Assembly (NCBI GenBank): GCA_025617745.1
Contig: CM046871.1
Span: 31,317,579-31,381,578 of the forward strand
DNA: 64,000 nt
Reading direction: 5' to 3'
From: Heliocidaris erythrogramma
Taxonomy: Eukaryota > Echinodermata > Echinoidea > Camarodonta > Echinometridae
Positions 41,801-50,316 of this stretch are shown in pieces. The stretch's first letter is position 1, and each line of letters begins with the position of its first letter. The position numbers were made by a program, and so were the translations under genes. The notes beneath the pieces are model-generated. The model saw only the letters and a program-made list of their open reading frames with translations. It searched no databases and was not told the origin of the DNA.

Positions 41801-44401
41801 GCAAATTATTTCAAATTTTATGGATGCTTCTTCCCTGAGCATCTATAGCGGCAAACTATGCATTCACCTGCTTTCGGATAATGGGACTTGAAAAGTCAGA
41901 ATGCATGCTGCATATATTATGTTCTGCTCTGTTTGGCAAACCCAAGAAAATAGATTTTTGTTAAGCAAAACCAGACAATTTAAAAGTATCATTATAAAGA
42001 TTTAATTTTTATAATACATGTAAACACCCACTTTATATTTTCCGTCACATATGGGATTTTAGGTAATGAAGAAAATCAATTTAGGTCTTGGATTCAACAT
42101 ATCTTCCTGTACAACTCCAAATCAGCAAGAAAATGGCAGCCCCCATGTAAATGAGTAGGAGACGATACCGGGTGTTGGAATATCTTTATTTATCTTATTA
42201 GAAAATGATTTAGGCCAATAAGTAGGAATATATTACACCTTCCAATATAAGTAAATTTGCCATCAGGGGGTAATTCTCCTTTAAGGAAAACTATGTTAAT
42301 TGAATAATTGACATGACAAATTGAAATTGCGCGCAATAAACACCAATCATTGGTGCTTGTGCAGATGTCTCTGTTAACTTTACGCGGACACAGCCATCTT
42401 TGCGCAATCATTAACCAATGACTGATTTTGATTTGTCCTGATTTTGATTTGTTATGACAATTAACATCCCCGGTGGAGCCACTCCCCCGCAGAGGGGGAC
42501 GCGTATGACCGTTACCAAAAATGCAAATTTCAAGGACATTTTGTGAAATTTAACCCCCTTTTTTACGTCAAAACAAGGACAAAACAGTACTTTGAAATAC
42601 CCCTATTTTTAAGATTGTAAGGACACTTTCGGAAACTTTCCCCTATTTTACCATATTTCAAGGACAAGACATTTATACCTTTTTTCCATTAACATATAGG
42701 TGTCCAAGACCCTATTCCTCAAATTACAAGTTCACACACAATTAATATAACGAAAAAAATGCATTTTTTAATGTGTTATTCATTTAGAAATATTTCGGCA
42801 ATAGTTCATATAAACCCCTGGGGAAAAACCACTGAACTCTATTTGAAAATAATAACCACTATGTCCGGCCACTCACAAATAGGTGAGGTTAAATAACCTC
42901 ATACCGACTTATACATGTACAACTATAAGCTTATCTGAAGATAACCTTGTACTCCAGACTAGCTTTTATGGGTGAATAGGCTTCAACAGCTTTTGTGTGT
43001 ATCAGTGTGCCTATTTCCAGTCTAGATCATTCATACACGAGATGGCCTATGGGTGGGCCCTTGCCTATGTGGGACTGTATTATCGAACATTCACTTTTGC
43101 AGCAGTCACAAACAGACAATAAAATTGCTCGAAGCAAGATTTGAATTTCTTTAATTTGCTAGATTACCTGATTCATGGACTCTTCAACTAGTCTTGCTTA
43201 ACTGTGCCACAAATTTGGGGATTCAGAATTGAAAATAAAATTTTAATTTAAATAATTATTTTCCTCTCATGACTCATGATGTATGAATTGACTAGAAAAA
43301 GCATGCTGCTAGTACACACAAAAGCTATTGAAGCCTATTCACCTATAAAAGCTAGCCTGGAGTACAAGGTTATCTTCAGATAAGCTTGTACATAACTAGC
43401 TTGTACATACTATGCAGCAATGGCCTATGAGTACTATGAGTATGAGTGCCTCATACCCATACACCCATAAACTAGTAACATGAAAGCGTATGAATGGGAC
43501 TGTTACTGTTACTAGAGTAATGTTACTTAGTTGAAGTTACTACTATTCATACCTGTGAATAAGTCCTTTCACATGACTTTCAAGAACATCACGATTCGTG
43601 CAGTTGACTGCATCTTCCCACTTCATCTTTGAAGGGCATACGATGATTATATGAGTGAAAATAGTCCTTCAAACTTGGTCAAATGTTACATACAGCGGCG
43701 ACGTTCCGGAATTGTTTTGAGGGAAACAAGATGGCGCTGGCGAGCTGCCAGTGGCGTCATGTTGCCTATGGCTAATCAGCGTGCAGCGAGCGATCGAGCC
43801 CAATTAACAGTGGGAAAAAACGTACCTTCACGTCCGCCATCTTGCTGAGTAAGGCAGTGCGGGGATTTTTTTTCTCAACGATGAACGCGCCCTCCCCGGC
43901 AGGCCCGCAGCTAGCGACTCGGCTCCGGGATTTTTCTCCATGGATTTTCTTCCCTTTTCCCCTTTTCCTGACCCCTATTTTATCAATTTCGAGGAGACCT
44001 GCGCACCCCTATTTTCTATATTGCAAGGAATATTCTGTCCGCGGACGTTCCTTGAAATTCACCCCTATATCCGCGATTTTGGTAACGGTCATGCGGTCCC
44101 CAAGTCACATTGAGTGGCTCCACCGGGGGATTAACATCGTTTTACTAACATAAAAGTTAACATAGTTTTCAGAAACGGCCCCAGATGTTGATTGTTTTTC
44201 AAAATCAATGCAAGAAAATGAATGTTAATTTGAAATCTATTTATTTTTCAGTTGATAAACGTACAGGAGGATTTAAGCGCCATTCAGAGAAGCGCGGAGA
44301 GAATCAAACGCAGACTGAATGACTTAAAAGAGGAAGCGAACACACCTGTAAAACCCTTGGAGAGAGATCTTTTCTACCCGAAAAGCTGGATCACAATGTA
44401 A
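22903..44401 (+). CDS. Small coiled-coil protein, 101 aa, two coding exons
   Basis: Coding exons are 22,903-23,058 (52 codons) and 44,252-44,401 (49 codons plus TAA), joined in phase 0 across a 21.2-kb GT-AG intron. The start is fixed by an in-frame TGA at 22,897-22,899, two codons upstream of the ATG. The protein is charged and strongly helical, with heptad-like patterns. It starts MKFTDLTQRSLRELEERSTE, has FDRIQAEFDHLQQQIEEN, continues after the splice LINVQEDLSAIQRSAERIK, and ends FYPKSWITM. There is no signal peptide or membrane segment. I do not recognise the family; a structural subunit of a small coiled-coil complex is only a guess. The open frames, the coil running across the splice and the downstream polyadenylation signal make a real gene likely. 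The upstream X-box-like motif would fit a ciliary gene. Confidence 0.65.
23160..23350. mobile_element. MITE of a dispersed family
   Basis: Contains AAAATCATACTCTGGTGCGC, then a TATAAA-like piece and CTCGGTACAAATGACCTT. A relative is at 60,521-60,731 and a partial one at 45,937. The ends (GCCGTTCGTAATTAG) resemble the GCCAGTTCGT ends of those copies. Confidence 0.6.
23970..24625. repeat. Tandem GGCCCCCTGGGGGCC section
   Basis: Three imperfect copies (starting about 23,976, 24,123 and 24,458) of a unit containing GGTTCTGGAGAAGAAGATG, GGGGGCC blocks and CCACATGTACCATTTTAGC. The middle copy is followed by a variant with a C run (24,332-24,343). Confidence 0.75.
24628..26777. repeat. Array unit 1 (2,150 bp)
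   Basis: Begins ACTAGAATTTAATTCGTC with an 8-bp-stem hairpin (AATTCGTC...GACGAATT) and GGTGGTCTGTC. A long ATG/ATC-rich simple-sequence zone follows (24,850-25,270), then a constant ~1.5-kb part with a - strand tRNA-like module. Four TGACGTCA octamers occur near 25,871, 25,997, 26,048 and 26,636. There is a GCGCGCGCGTAAAACGCGCG palindrome near 26,365, and the unit ends GGTGGGAACAAAAATTTG. Confidence 0.85.
25505..25571 (-). other. tRNA-like module in unit 1
   Basis: Minus strand: A-box-like TGGTATATTGGTCAAAGC and B box GGTTCGATCCC, ending GGTGGGTCC. This is followed by a T run (terminator-like). The acceptor stem does not pair, so it is not a functional tRNA. Confidence 0.65.
26778..28965. 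repeat. Array unit 2
   Basis: Same order as unit 1 with a different ATG/ATC-rich zone (26,965-27,290). The constant part is close to unit 1. It is followed by a 1.38-kb interposed block before unit 3. Confidence 0.85.
27684..27751 (-). other. tRNA-like module in unit 2
   Basis: B box GGTTCGATCCCC and A-box-like region as in unit 1, with one extra G. A T run follows on the minus strand. Confidence 0.6.
28966..30347. repeat. Block between units 2 and 3
   Basis: It starts with two GGTCTGTCATAAATGACAGACC hairpins (28,993 and 29,053). Next comes the left ~180 bp of the MITE that is complete at 37,089-37,542, then diverged unit-like DNA with two further TGACGTCA-rich stretches. It also has an A run (29,868-29,891) and a G run (29,516-29,527). 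Confidence 0.7.
30348..32571. repeat. Array unit 3 (2,224 bp)
   Basis: Same architecture. ATG/ATC-rich zone 30,540-30,870. One copy of the GC palindrome is altered (CTGCGCGTTAAACGCGCG). Confidence 0.85.
31302..31368 (-). other. tRNA-like module in unit 3
   Basis: Same B and A box layout. The 3' acceptor part is changed (GCTGAGGCC instead of GGTGGGTCC) and the following T run is shorter. Confidence 0.55.
32572..34530. repeat. Array unit 4 (1,959 bp)
   Basis: Shorter unit. The opening ~200 bp is partly duplicated (32,595-32,730 and 32,790-32,910), with a short simple-sequence zone (32,930-33,030). Confidence 0.85.
33251..33317 (-). other. tRNA-Gly(CCC)-like module in unit 4
   Basis: The best-preserved module. 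On the minus strand the anticodon arm ACTTGC-CTCCCAT-GCAGGT has a 6-bp stem (one G-T) and a 7-nt loop with U33-equivalent and anticodon CCC. The T arm is CCAGG-TTCGATC-CCCGG. The 5' acceptor strand does not match TGGGTCC. Confidence 0.65.
34531..36900. repeat. Array unit 5
   Basis: The opening is nearly identical to unit 1, including the AT-C-A-T-rich zone, which is expanded here (34,750-35,190). The stretch 36,300-36,520 differs from the other units (contains GGGATCACGCCTGCGCGTGC). Confidence 0.85.
35619..35685 (-). other. tRNA-Gly(GCC)-like module in unit 5
   Basis: Anticodon loop CTGCCAT gives GCC. The stem has one mismatch compared with unit 4. The T arm and following T run are conserved. 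Confidence 0.6.
36925..37085. repeat. Tandem hairpins at the array end
   Basis: Three short repeats each carry a hairpin: CTGTCGATACCGACAG twice (36,940 and 37,000) and GGTCTGTCATAAATGACAGA (37,057). Each ends CCACCTAA, the inverse of the TTAGGTGGTCTGTC that opens every unit. Confidence 0.75.
37089..37542. mobile_element. 454-bp MITE with 21-bp perfect TIRs
   Basis: GTTAAAGACCTCAGCCTGAC at 37,089 and its exact inverse ending 37,542. A truncated copy of its left part is at 29,081-29,260. Confidence 0.8.
37789..39309 (-). pseudogene. LINE reverse transcriptase, C-terminal part
   Basis: Two open pieces (39,309-38,602 and 38,313-37,789) carry the post-YADD region (NMNKSEGVWLGSL, RGRRLSLIGKVTVIKTLVLP) and the terminal Cys-rich domain typical of L1/Tx1 ORF2. 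The frame is lost between the pieces. Confidence 0.75.
39343..40521 (-). pseudogene. LINE ORF1 fused in frame to reverse transcriptase
   Basis: A 392-codon open frame. Its ORF1 part starts at the ATG at 40,431-40,429 (MTSLKNKNHPTGGSPAKK), has a coiled-coil segment and the RRM-like block RSRRNNIVLYGVPEQ. It then passes without a stop at about GRTTKVIVIALLPKK into reverse-transcriptase motifs. ORF2's N-terminal endonuclease is absent. The join is best explained by an internal deletion between ORF1 and ORF2. Confidence 0.75.
40585..41378. other. Intronic DNA with minor repeats
   Basis: Contains an inverted TCTAGTCA / TGACTAGA patch and three to four AATGAACAGAATC repeats (40,870-40,925), then T and G runs (40,968-41,014). 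No ORF is supported. Confidence 0.6.
41418..42280. mobile_element. piggyBac-like non-autonomous element
   Basis: TTAA lies at 41,414-41,417 and 42,281-42,284, with inverted ends AGGAGAATCAACC and GGGTAATTCTCCT. Inside, GGGGGCTGCCATTTT (41,588) and AAAATGGCAGCCCCC (42,131) are also inverted, so the subterminal region is palindromic. No transposase. Confidence 0.65.
42468..44129. mobile_element. 1.66-kb DNA transposon derivative with 8-bp target duplication
   Basis: ATTAACAT flanks both ends (42,460-42,467 and 44,130-44,137). Terminal inverted repeats start CCCCGGTGGAGCCACT, and matching blocks (ACCGTTACCAAAAT, TTTCAAGG) extend the similarity to about 75 bp. The interior has no intact ORF. An 8-bp duplication fits hAT, P or Merlin-type elements, but the CCCCGGTGG end is not the usual hAT CA(A/G)GG. 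Confidence 0.75.
42914..43400. mobile_element. Fold-back MITE with ~85-bp arms
   Basis: The left arm (42,920-43,003, containing AAGCTTATCTGAAGATAACC) and right arm (43,313-43,390) are near-perfect inverses. It lies within the 8-bp-duplication element, so it is a third nesting level there. Confidence 0.75.
44252..44401 (+). CDS. Coding exon 2 of the coiled-coil gene
   Basis: Acceptor TTATTTTTCAG ending 44,251. 49 codons then TAA. The reading frame is too short to stand out alone, but the helical heptad composition continues directly from exon 1. Confidence 0.65.
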   Translation: MINVQEDLSAIQRSAERIKRRLNDLKEEANTPVKPLERDLFYPKSWITM

Positions 44402-45924
44402 CCATGGTAACGGGATGGATGGTATCGTTGACTGCGCTAATCAAAAAGGATAATCCCTGAAGGAGGACTGCCTCACCTTCAATATCACTGGATCAATATC
44501 TTCGCAATTTACTCTGACCTGCATGCTGACAGTATGTTTTCACGACTCCGGTTTTTGCATTTTTAAAAACTCCTCATTGCATATTTCTGATTGGTTATCT
44601 CTCGATATTTGACTATAGCAATCGACTAATAAGATGCATCGAAGTGCAATATCCCTTGTTATGATGTCAATGTATAGTGTCGTGTTGGTGCCTATGCTTG
44701 AGGGCAACAGTGACTGGATTTACATTTCGCTTCCTGTAAAATATTGTGCATGTTACTTTATTTTATGTTAATTCTACCAGTAAAATAATAAAAATACTTT
44801 TTTTCAAACGGGAATTGTCAATACTGTCACGTGCAGATAATCGAATAGTGATAATATTGCCTAGACTCCAGTCACATTAAAGCGATCGACACTAGACCAA
44901 CACCAGACCTAACCAAATTACGTTATACCTCGAATGGCCAAAAATCGATCAGTTTGGAATCGGTGTGGAGTCGTTTTGCCGGTGTGACGGAGGTAGGAAA
45001 AGGTAAATACTTCTCCCAGACCTAAATCATTACACTCTTTTCTTCATCACGTTCCTTATCTCGCTCTTTTAAACATTAACCCAAAACATCATATGTGTTC
45101 ACACCGAAATTCTCGTTTACTTTGTACCTTACACCTTAGGATTATTTTGTATGTAATTGTGTCAGGATTCGAAAGTGTTTGTGATAGTATTATCAAATTT
45201 GTATTTGCTTTTGAAAATCTATAATGGACTTAGTTTTATGACTTAAACGATGTGTGCGAAAAGATTTTGAAAATACTTTCAAGAAATGTATTTAGGGCAA
45301 TTGCAATACTCATATCTGAAAAGGTGTTGGAAAAGGCTGTTCACTATTCCAAAAGTTGATCTGTCGAAATCTTTGCGATCGTGTTATCTTCATTACTGTA
45401 TACTTTTGTATAGCGTGAATAACAATTGTCACGTCACGGCATGCCAGGCCTATAGCCTAAACAAGAGGACATTTAAGTGGCGGATCGGCCTCCTCCCCTG
45501 GGATCAAAAAGGGGCCAAATATATGCTGAGGACCTTTTAGTTTATTTATTTTTATTTTTATTGTTTTTTTGGTTGTCAGACATTTTTTAAGTTAAAGAGG
45601 GGCCCAAAAATGCTGAGGACCTTTTTCTTAAATTTAAAAGATTTTTTTTTTTTTGCTTGTCAGAGATTTTTGTGAATATTGAGCCCCCTCCCTAATCCTG
45701 GATCCGCCACTGATTATCATTAGCAATAGTATTTCAGTAAGGTGTATAACTATTTCAGTAAACGGAACCGGGATAGGGCCTGTAGCCCTCCCATATTTCG
45801 GTGTTTGTTGAGCAGATATAATGCTGCTTGTTCGCATGCTCAGCCTCTCCCCCATTAAAAAAAAACACACTCCGCGGCTCCTGTGTAAACCTTATAAGAG
45901 GCACCGTCTCATGATCTAAAGTAA
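44402..45924. other. 3' UTR and intergenic DNA
   Basis: The coiled-coil gene 3' UTR runs to about 44,815. Beyond that, GTGGCGGATCGG at 45,477 and GGATCCGCCACTG ending 45,711 look like inverted ends of a hAT-like insertion with T/G-rich contents. Nothing else is recognised. Confidence 0.5.
44787..44792 (+). other. Polyadenylation signal AATAAA
   Basis: AATAAA about 385 bp after the stop of the coiled-coil gene, within TAAAATAATAAAAATAC. It is a reasonable 3' end. Confidence 0.5.
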
Positions 45925-45936
45925 CATACTACAAAT

Positions 45937-45971
45937 AAGCCAGTTCGTAATTACAGTTTGCGCATGTGCAG
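45937..45971. mobile_element. MITE fragment next to LINE insertion
   Basis: AAGCCAGTTCGTAATTACAG followed by TTTGCGCATGTGCAG matches the end of the MITE at 60,521-60,731 in inverse orientation. It is cut by the 3' tail of the LINE. Confidence 0.55.
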
Positions 45972-46270
45972 ATTCAATTCAATTCAATTCAATTTATTTC
46001 ACATTCGATAAAAAGGAGCAAACATACAAAATTTAAATCACAATAAACATAGAATATATACATCAATAGAAAACAAAACAGGTAATATCAAAATGTGAGG
46101 GACAAACAAAGGCCGAAGGTCTATCTAGGTTTATCCCAAAATATACATTATAAAATATGATGCTTAAAAGAATCAAAAACATTTACACGCATGTACAAAA
46201 CAATTTACCAAAGTACAGCGAAAAAACAGAGCAAGCAAACAAAAACAAGGGGCAAAATGTAAACATTATT

Positions 46271-47530
46271 TTAAAGTGTATAAGATAAGATTAGTTGTTT
46301 TTTATAATTCCTATTGAAGCTAGATGAGGAAGGGCTATTTTTAATATCTGATGGAAGATTATTCCACAGCTTTGGACCACTGTATGTAATTGTGGTTCGA
46401 GAAAATTGGTAATTAAATTTTGGGATACGAATATGGGTAGATTGTCTAGTTAAGTAAGGTACAACAGAAGAATTTAGCTTAAAACAATCATTCAAAAACT
46501 TAGGTAACAAATGATGCAAGTATAAGAACATAAAATTAGCTAGTTTTAGTTTGTGTATGTCTTGAACTGTCAGTAGGTTGACTTCTTGAAACAGCAGAGC
46601 TGTATGTGATAGCGGAGCTGAACCTGTAATAATACGTACTGCTCTTTTTTGTAAAAGTAAAATTCTATTGAGATGAGTTGGAGCAGAGCTGCCCCAGACA
46701 ATGTTACAATAAGTTATATGGGGATCTATCATCGACTGATAGATTGAAAGAAGAACTTTATGTGGCAATATCTTTTTTAATCGATTTATTGCACCAATAA
46801 CTTTGGATATTTTACATGCTATATAAAAAATATGATTTTTCCAAGTCAGTTTATCATCTAAGACAACTCCTAAAAAGTTAGCAGAATGGACCAATGGAAT
46901 TTGAAAATTATAAATGAAAACCTTTACATCATTATATTTTATATTCTTATTTTTGGGTTTAAAAAGCATGCAACATGTTTTCGACAGATTAATTTTTAAT
47001 TTGTTTGATGCAAACCACCTAGAAAACATTTTAAGCTCTGAGTTCATGGTGTTACATAAGTATTCAATATTATCCCCTGGCAAGAATAAGTTAGTGTCAT
47101 CAGCATAAATAATTGAATGTAACATATTACTCACAAACTGAATATCATTAATATACAAAAGAAAGAGTAGCGGGCCTAACACGGATCCCTGTGGAACACC
47201 GATATTAATATTTTTAATAATGGAAGAATTATTATTCATTGAAACATATTGCACTCTATGAAGCAAGTAGCTAGAAAACCAATCTAAAGCTGTACCACGA
47301 ACACCATAGTGGTTCATTTTTTGGATCAAAATTTGATGATCAACACAATCGAAAGCTTTAGATAAATCCAAAAAAATGCCCATAACAATTTTTTTGTTTT
47401 CAAAAGATAAAGAAATATGATTTGTTAATTCAAGTAAAGCCATGTAAGATGAATGACCTTCCCTAAATCCGAATTGCTTAGAATATAAAATGTCATGCTT
47501 CAGTAGGAAACTAACCAAACGATTATACAT
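46271..47530 (-). CDS. LINE ORF2, reverse transcriptase body and C-terminus
   Basis: 419 codons continuing ORF2 after the frameshift: FGFREGHSSYMALLELTNHI, IFLDLSKAFDCVDH, GVPQGSVLGPLLFLLYINDI and IIYADDTNLFLPGDN (catalytic YADD intact). The thumb region and typical CR1-like tail follow (GSAPLSHTALLFQEVNLL, GPKLWNNLPSDIKNSPSSSS). With the 574-codon part, ORF2 would be about 1,010 residues, normal for the clade. Confidence 0.85.
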   Translation of the reverse strand: MYNRLVSFLLKHDILYSKQFGFREGHSSYMALLELTNHISLSFENKKIVMGIFLDLSKAFDCVDHQILIQKMNHYGVRGTALDWFSSYLLHRVQYVSMNNNSSIIKNINIGVPQGSVLGPLLFLLYINDIQFVSNMLHSIIYADDTNLFLPGDNIEYLCNTMNSELKMFSRWFASNKLKINLSKTCCMLFKPKNKNIKYNDVKVFIYNFQIPLVHSANFLGVVLDDKLTWKNHIFYIACKISKVIGAINRLKKILPHKVLLSIYQSMIDPHITYCNIVWGSSAPTHLNRILLLQKRAVRIITGSAPLSHTALLFQEVNLLTVQDIHKLKLANFMFLYLHHLLPKFLNDCFKLNSSVVPYLTRQSTHIRIPKFNYQFSRTTITYSGPKLWNNLPSDIKNSPSSSSFNRNYKKQLILSYTL

Positions 47531-47586
47531 TAATTTTTCAAAGATTTTTGAGAAAATAGATAGAACTGAAATCGGTCGATAATTAT

Positions 47587-49311
47587 TCAGTAGTTCTTTA
47601 TTCCCTTCTTAAAAACTGGTACAACCTTAGCGATTTTCATTCGACTTGGAAATATACCCGTTTGTATTGAAAGATTAAAAATATCACATAGAGGGTGTGC
47701 TAATAAAACGATAGCCACTTGTATGACATGAGTATTAATATCATCATGACCTGGACTTTTACTACTATCAAGGTTATGGACAATTTCAAGAATTTCACTA
47801 ATTTTTATTGGATTAATAAATATAGTTTGAGGATTATGTTCCCTTGGTAAAAAATCAGAAAAATGTGCATCAGTGTTTGGCAAAGAGTTAACAATATCAG
47901 TGGCAATTGTTGAAAAGTAATCATTAAATGTATTGACTATATCCATACCATCATCAATACGCTTGTCATCTTTTTCAATATAGTCACATGAAACTTTCCT
48001 ACGATTTGAGCGTAATAATTCATTTATAATTTTCCAAGTTGCCTTTGTGTTATTGCGTAAATTCTTAAATTTGTTACAGTAATAATTCCTCTTACATTTA
48101 CGTATTGCACAAGTTACATGATTTCTAGCCATTGCATAAACAGATTTCCTATAAGCAGTGGGATTTTTAACATATTTACGATACATTACATTTTTTATTT
48201 TACACAGTTTCTTAAGTTCAGATGTAAACCAGGGCTTTGAAATACATATCTTCTTACTTTTAATGTTTAGAAATGGAAAACACTTGTCATAGATATCATT
48301 AAGTATATGCATAAAACAGTCAAATCGATTATTCACATCACGATTTTGTAACAATATGTCCCAATCAATTTCTGAAAGCATTCCACAAAATTTCGCAATG
48401 TTACTGTCGTTGATAACACGTTTTTTAACACTCTTATTTTCTTCAGAATCATTGATACATTTAGTACATGAGAATATTGATAAATGATCACCAACATCTG
48501 TAGTCATAATACCCGCCCGGATGTAATTTTCAGGCCTATTTGAAAAAATATTATCAATCAGAGTGGCTGAGGTCCTTGAAAATCTAGTTGGCTTTAATAT
48601 AAAAGGTGTAAAGGAATAAGACATAAGTAAATCTGTGAATTTATTAGTATGAATTGAAACGGTATTATGTAATAAATCAATATTATAATCTCCAATCAAA
48701 AGACATTCTTTGTTTTCATTTGTTATTTTCAGCAGAGGCATTTCAATGATGTCCAAAAATGCAGAGACAGATTGATTAGGTGGTCTATATACAATGGCAA
48801 GAATAATCTCCTTGTGTTTAAAAAACAATTGAATGAAAAGCATTTCAACAACTTCACTAAAAATATCCAAGTCAGCTCTTCTTCTAAATTTGATTGTATC
48901 TCTTATGAAAAAACCTATACCACCGCCTCGTCTACAATTTCTTCCTTGCCCAAGAAAGGCATAACCGTTTAAATTCATAGATACATCACCTCTGAGCCAT
49001 GTTTCTGATAATGCAATTATAGAAAAAGGATAAGAAAACGATGAGAGAGTACATACAAAATTGTCAAAATTTCTCTTCAGACTTCTACAATTAAAATGAA
49101 GTATTGATAAAGAATTAGTCATATTTTCAATGTCATTACCAAAAGTAGCATTATATTCTTCAGGAAGTATGTAGGGGGTATCACCAACAAAATAATTGTG
49201 TATATCTGTCATAGTGTCATTGACAGGGTCTATACAAATACAACCTCGACCTTCATCATTGTTTTGGGGAATTTGCCTCTTACATATAGTACAAACATTA
49301 CTTGCTGACAT
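47587..49311 (-). CDS. LINE ORF2, endonuclease and start of reverse transcriptase
   Basis: A 574-codon frame from ATG at 49,311. A Cys-rich start (CTICKRQIPQ...CICID) precedes an APE-type endonuclease with LHFNCRSLKRN, LSETWL (catalytic Glu), AIVYRPPNQS, GDYNID, TLIDNIFSN and a terminal GDHLSIF in place of the more usual SDH. It reaches the reverse transcriptase entry (SSKSPGHDDINTHVIQ, KIAKVVPVFKKG). The frame then ends because one base is missing after AAGAAGGG; the next frame resumes NNYRPISVLSIFSKIFEKLM at once. Confidence 0.85.
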   Translation of the reverse strand: MSASNVCTICKRQIPQNNDEGRGCICIDPVNDTMTDIHNYFVGDTPYILPEEYNATFGNDIENMTNSLSILHFNCRSLKRNFDNFVCTLSSFSYPFSIIALSETWLRGDVSMNLNGYAFLGQGRNCRRGGGIGFFIRDTIKFRRRADLDIFSEVVEMLFIQLFFKHKEIILAIVYRPPNQSVSAFLDIIEMPLLKITNENKECLLIGDYNIDLLHNTVSIHTNKFTDLLMSYSFTPFILKPTRFSRTSATLIDNIFSNRPENYIRAGIMTTDVGDHLSIFSCTKCINDSEENKSVKKRVINDSNIAKFCGMLSEIDWDILLQNRDVNNRFDCFMHILNDIYDKCFPFLNIKSKKICISKPWFTSELKKLCKIKNVMYRKYVKNPTAYRKSVYAMARNHVTCAIRKCKRNYYCNKFKNLRNNTKATWKIINELLRSNRRKVSCDYIEKDDKRIDDGMDIVNTFNDYFSTIATDIVNSLPNTDAHFSDFLPREHNPQTIFINPIKISEILEIVHNLDSSKSPGHDDINTHVIQVAIVLLAHPLCDIFNLSIQTGIFPSRMKIAKVVPVFKKGIKNY

Positions 49312-49548
49312 GTACAGGGATTATTAAACACAAAACATGTAAATATATAAGAAAATATTAAAACAAGGAATTATAGGAGATTATTTTCGTAAAATGTGTA
49401 ATACACAATGCTTTCAACTCCAGGGACTCTAATAATAATAATAAAATAGATCAGTCATGAGGAATGTCACAAAGAACATATATAGATGATAGATAATATT
49501 GGTAAGAGTTCCTTCAACGACAGCCACCTACGGGGGTAGGATTTAGGG

Positions 49549-50316
49549 TTAGGGGATGAGGTTAGGGGAACTCCTTCCAAGGCTCGCGAGGTCTAGATCA
49601 GACTTAATCATCTTGGTGACAGGCTTACCATCTGACCCCTGAACAGACGATCCTTCAATGGAGGCGATGATCTTACCGTCATGTGTCCATGCAGAGAGAA
49701 CCTTAGGGTGTTTGAAGGTTCTCATGTAGAGCTGCGCGTTCTGCTGTGTGAGATCCTCCTGTATCGTAATACCGGACTTCTTCAATCTCCTACGCTCCTG
49801 GATAACCTCCGTTCGCTTTCGATATGAGCAGAACTTCACTATGATGGCGCGATCATGCTTTCCTCCACGTTTCCCAACACGATGTGATCGATCGATGTCA
49901 CTTCGGGTTAAAGTGAGTTTGAGATGTTGCCGGACTATATCGCACACAAGTTGATCCGTGTCCTCTTTTGCCTCCTCTTTGACTCCAAAGATTCGTAGAG
50001 AAGAACGCCTGGAGTACTGCTGGAGATCGTTGGTAGAGTGCTCGAGCTTCGCTAGTCGTTCCTCCTTCTGTTGTATCTCTTTTCCTAGCTCCTCTACGCG
50101 ATGACTTTTCTTTTCCAGATCAACTTCGATGTTGTGGAGCCTGCCTTCGTTCTGTTCAATTAACTTATTGAGCTTAGAAAAGGTAGTGTTCGCCACTTCA
50201 TTGGCAATGGCTTTGGCAAGAAGACGGATTTCTGTTAAGAATTTCTCACTCTTGAAGAGTTCAACGACAAGCTCAGTGACAGAGGCGTCATTGCGTGTTA
50301 TCGCTTTCGGCGGCAT
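49549..50316 (-). CDS. LINE ORF1 protein (255 aa)
   Basis: Starts MPPKAITRNDASVTE. A long coiled coil (about residues 25-95) is followed by an RRM-like nucleic-acid-binding region (QYSRRSSLRIFGVKEE, about 98-113) and a basic stretch with RSHRVGKRGGKHDRAIIVKF. In such LINEs ORF1 proteins bind the element RNA and oligomerise through the coil. It lies 240 bp ahead of ORF2 on the same strand. The frame is open throughout, and the length is normal for this type. Confidence 0.8.
   Translation of the reverse strand: MPPKAITRNDASVTELVVELFKSEKFLTEIRLLAKAIANEVANTTFSKLNKLIEQNEGRLHNIEVDLEKKSHRVEELGKEIQQKEERLAKLEHSTNDLQQYSRRSSLRIFGVKEEAKEDTDQLVCDIVRQHLKLTLTRSDIDRSHRVGKRGGKHDRAIIVKFCSYRKRTEVIQERRRLKKSGITIQEDLTQQNAQLYMRTFKHPKVLSAWTHDGKIIASIEGSSVQGSDGKPVTKMIKSDLDLASLGRSSPNLIP

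Larger units (their letters stand above)
41379..44182. mobile_element. TIR element hosting two nested insertions
   Basis: The left end GGGGCGGTATTCTGAAAACT continues to ATGTTATCTTTTATGTTA. The right end is its inverse (TAACATAAAAGTTAACATAG, then CAGAAACGGCCCC) with a few differences. Without its two insertions the element would be about 0.27 kb, a MITE. Confidence 0.7.

Noticed and set aside
43651-44153. 65- and 103-codon ORFs in the CCCCGGTGG-ended element
   Set aside because: No transposase motif; they fall across the inverted terminal repeat.
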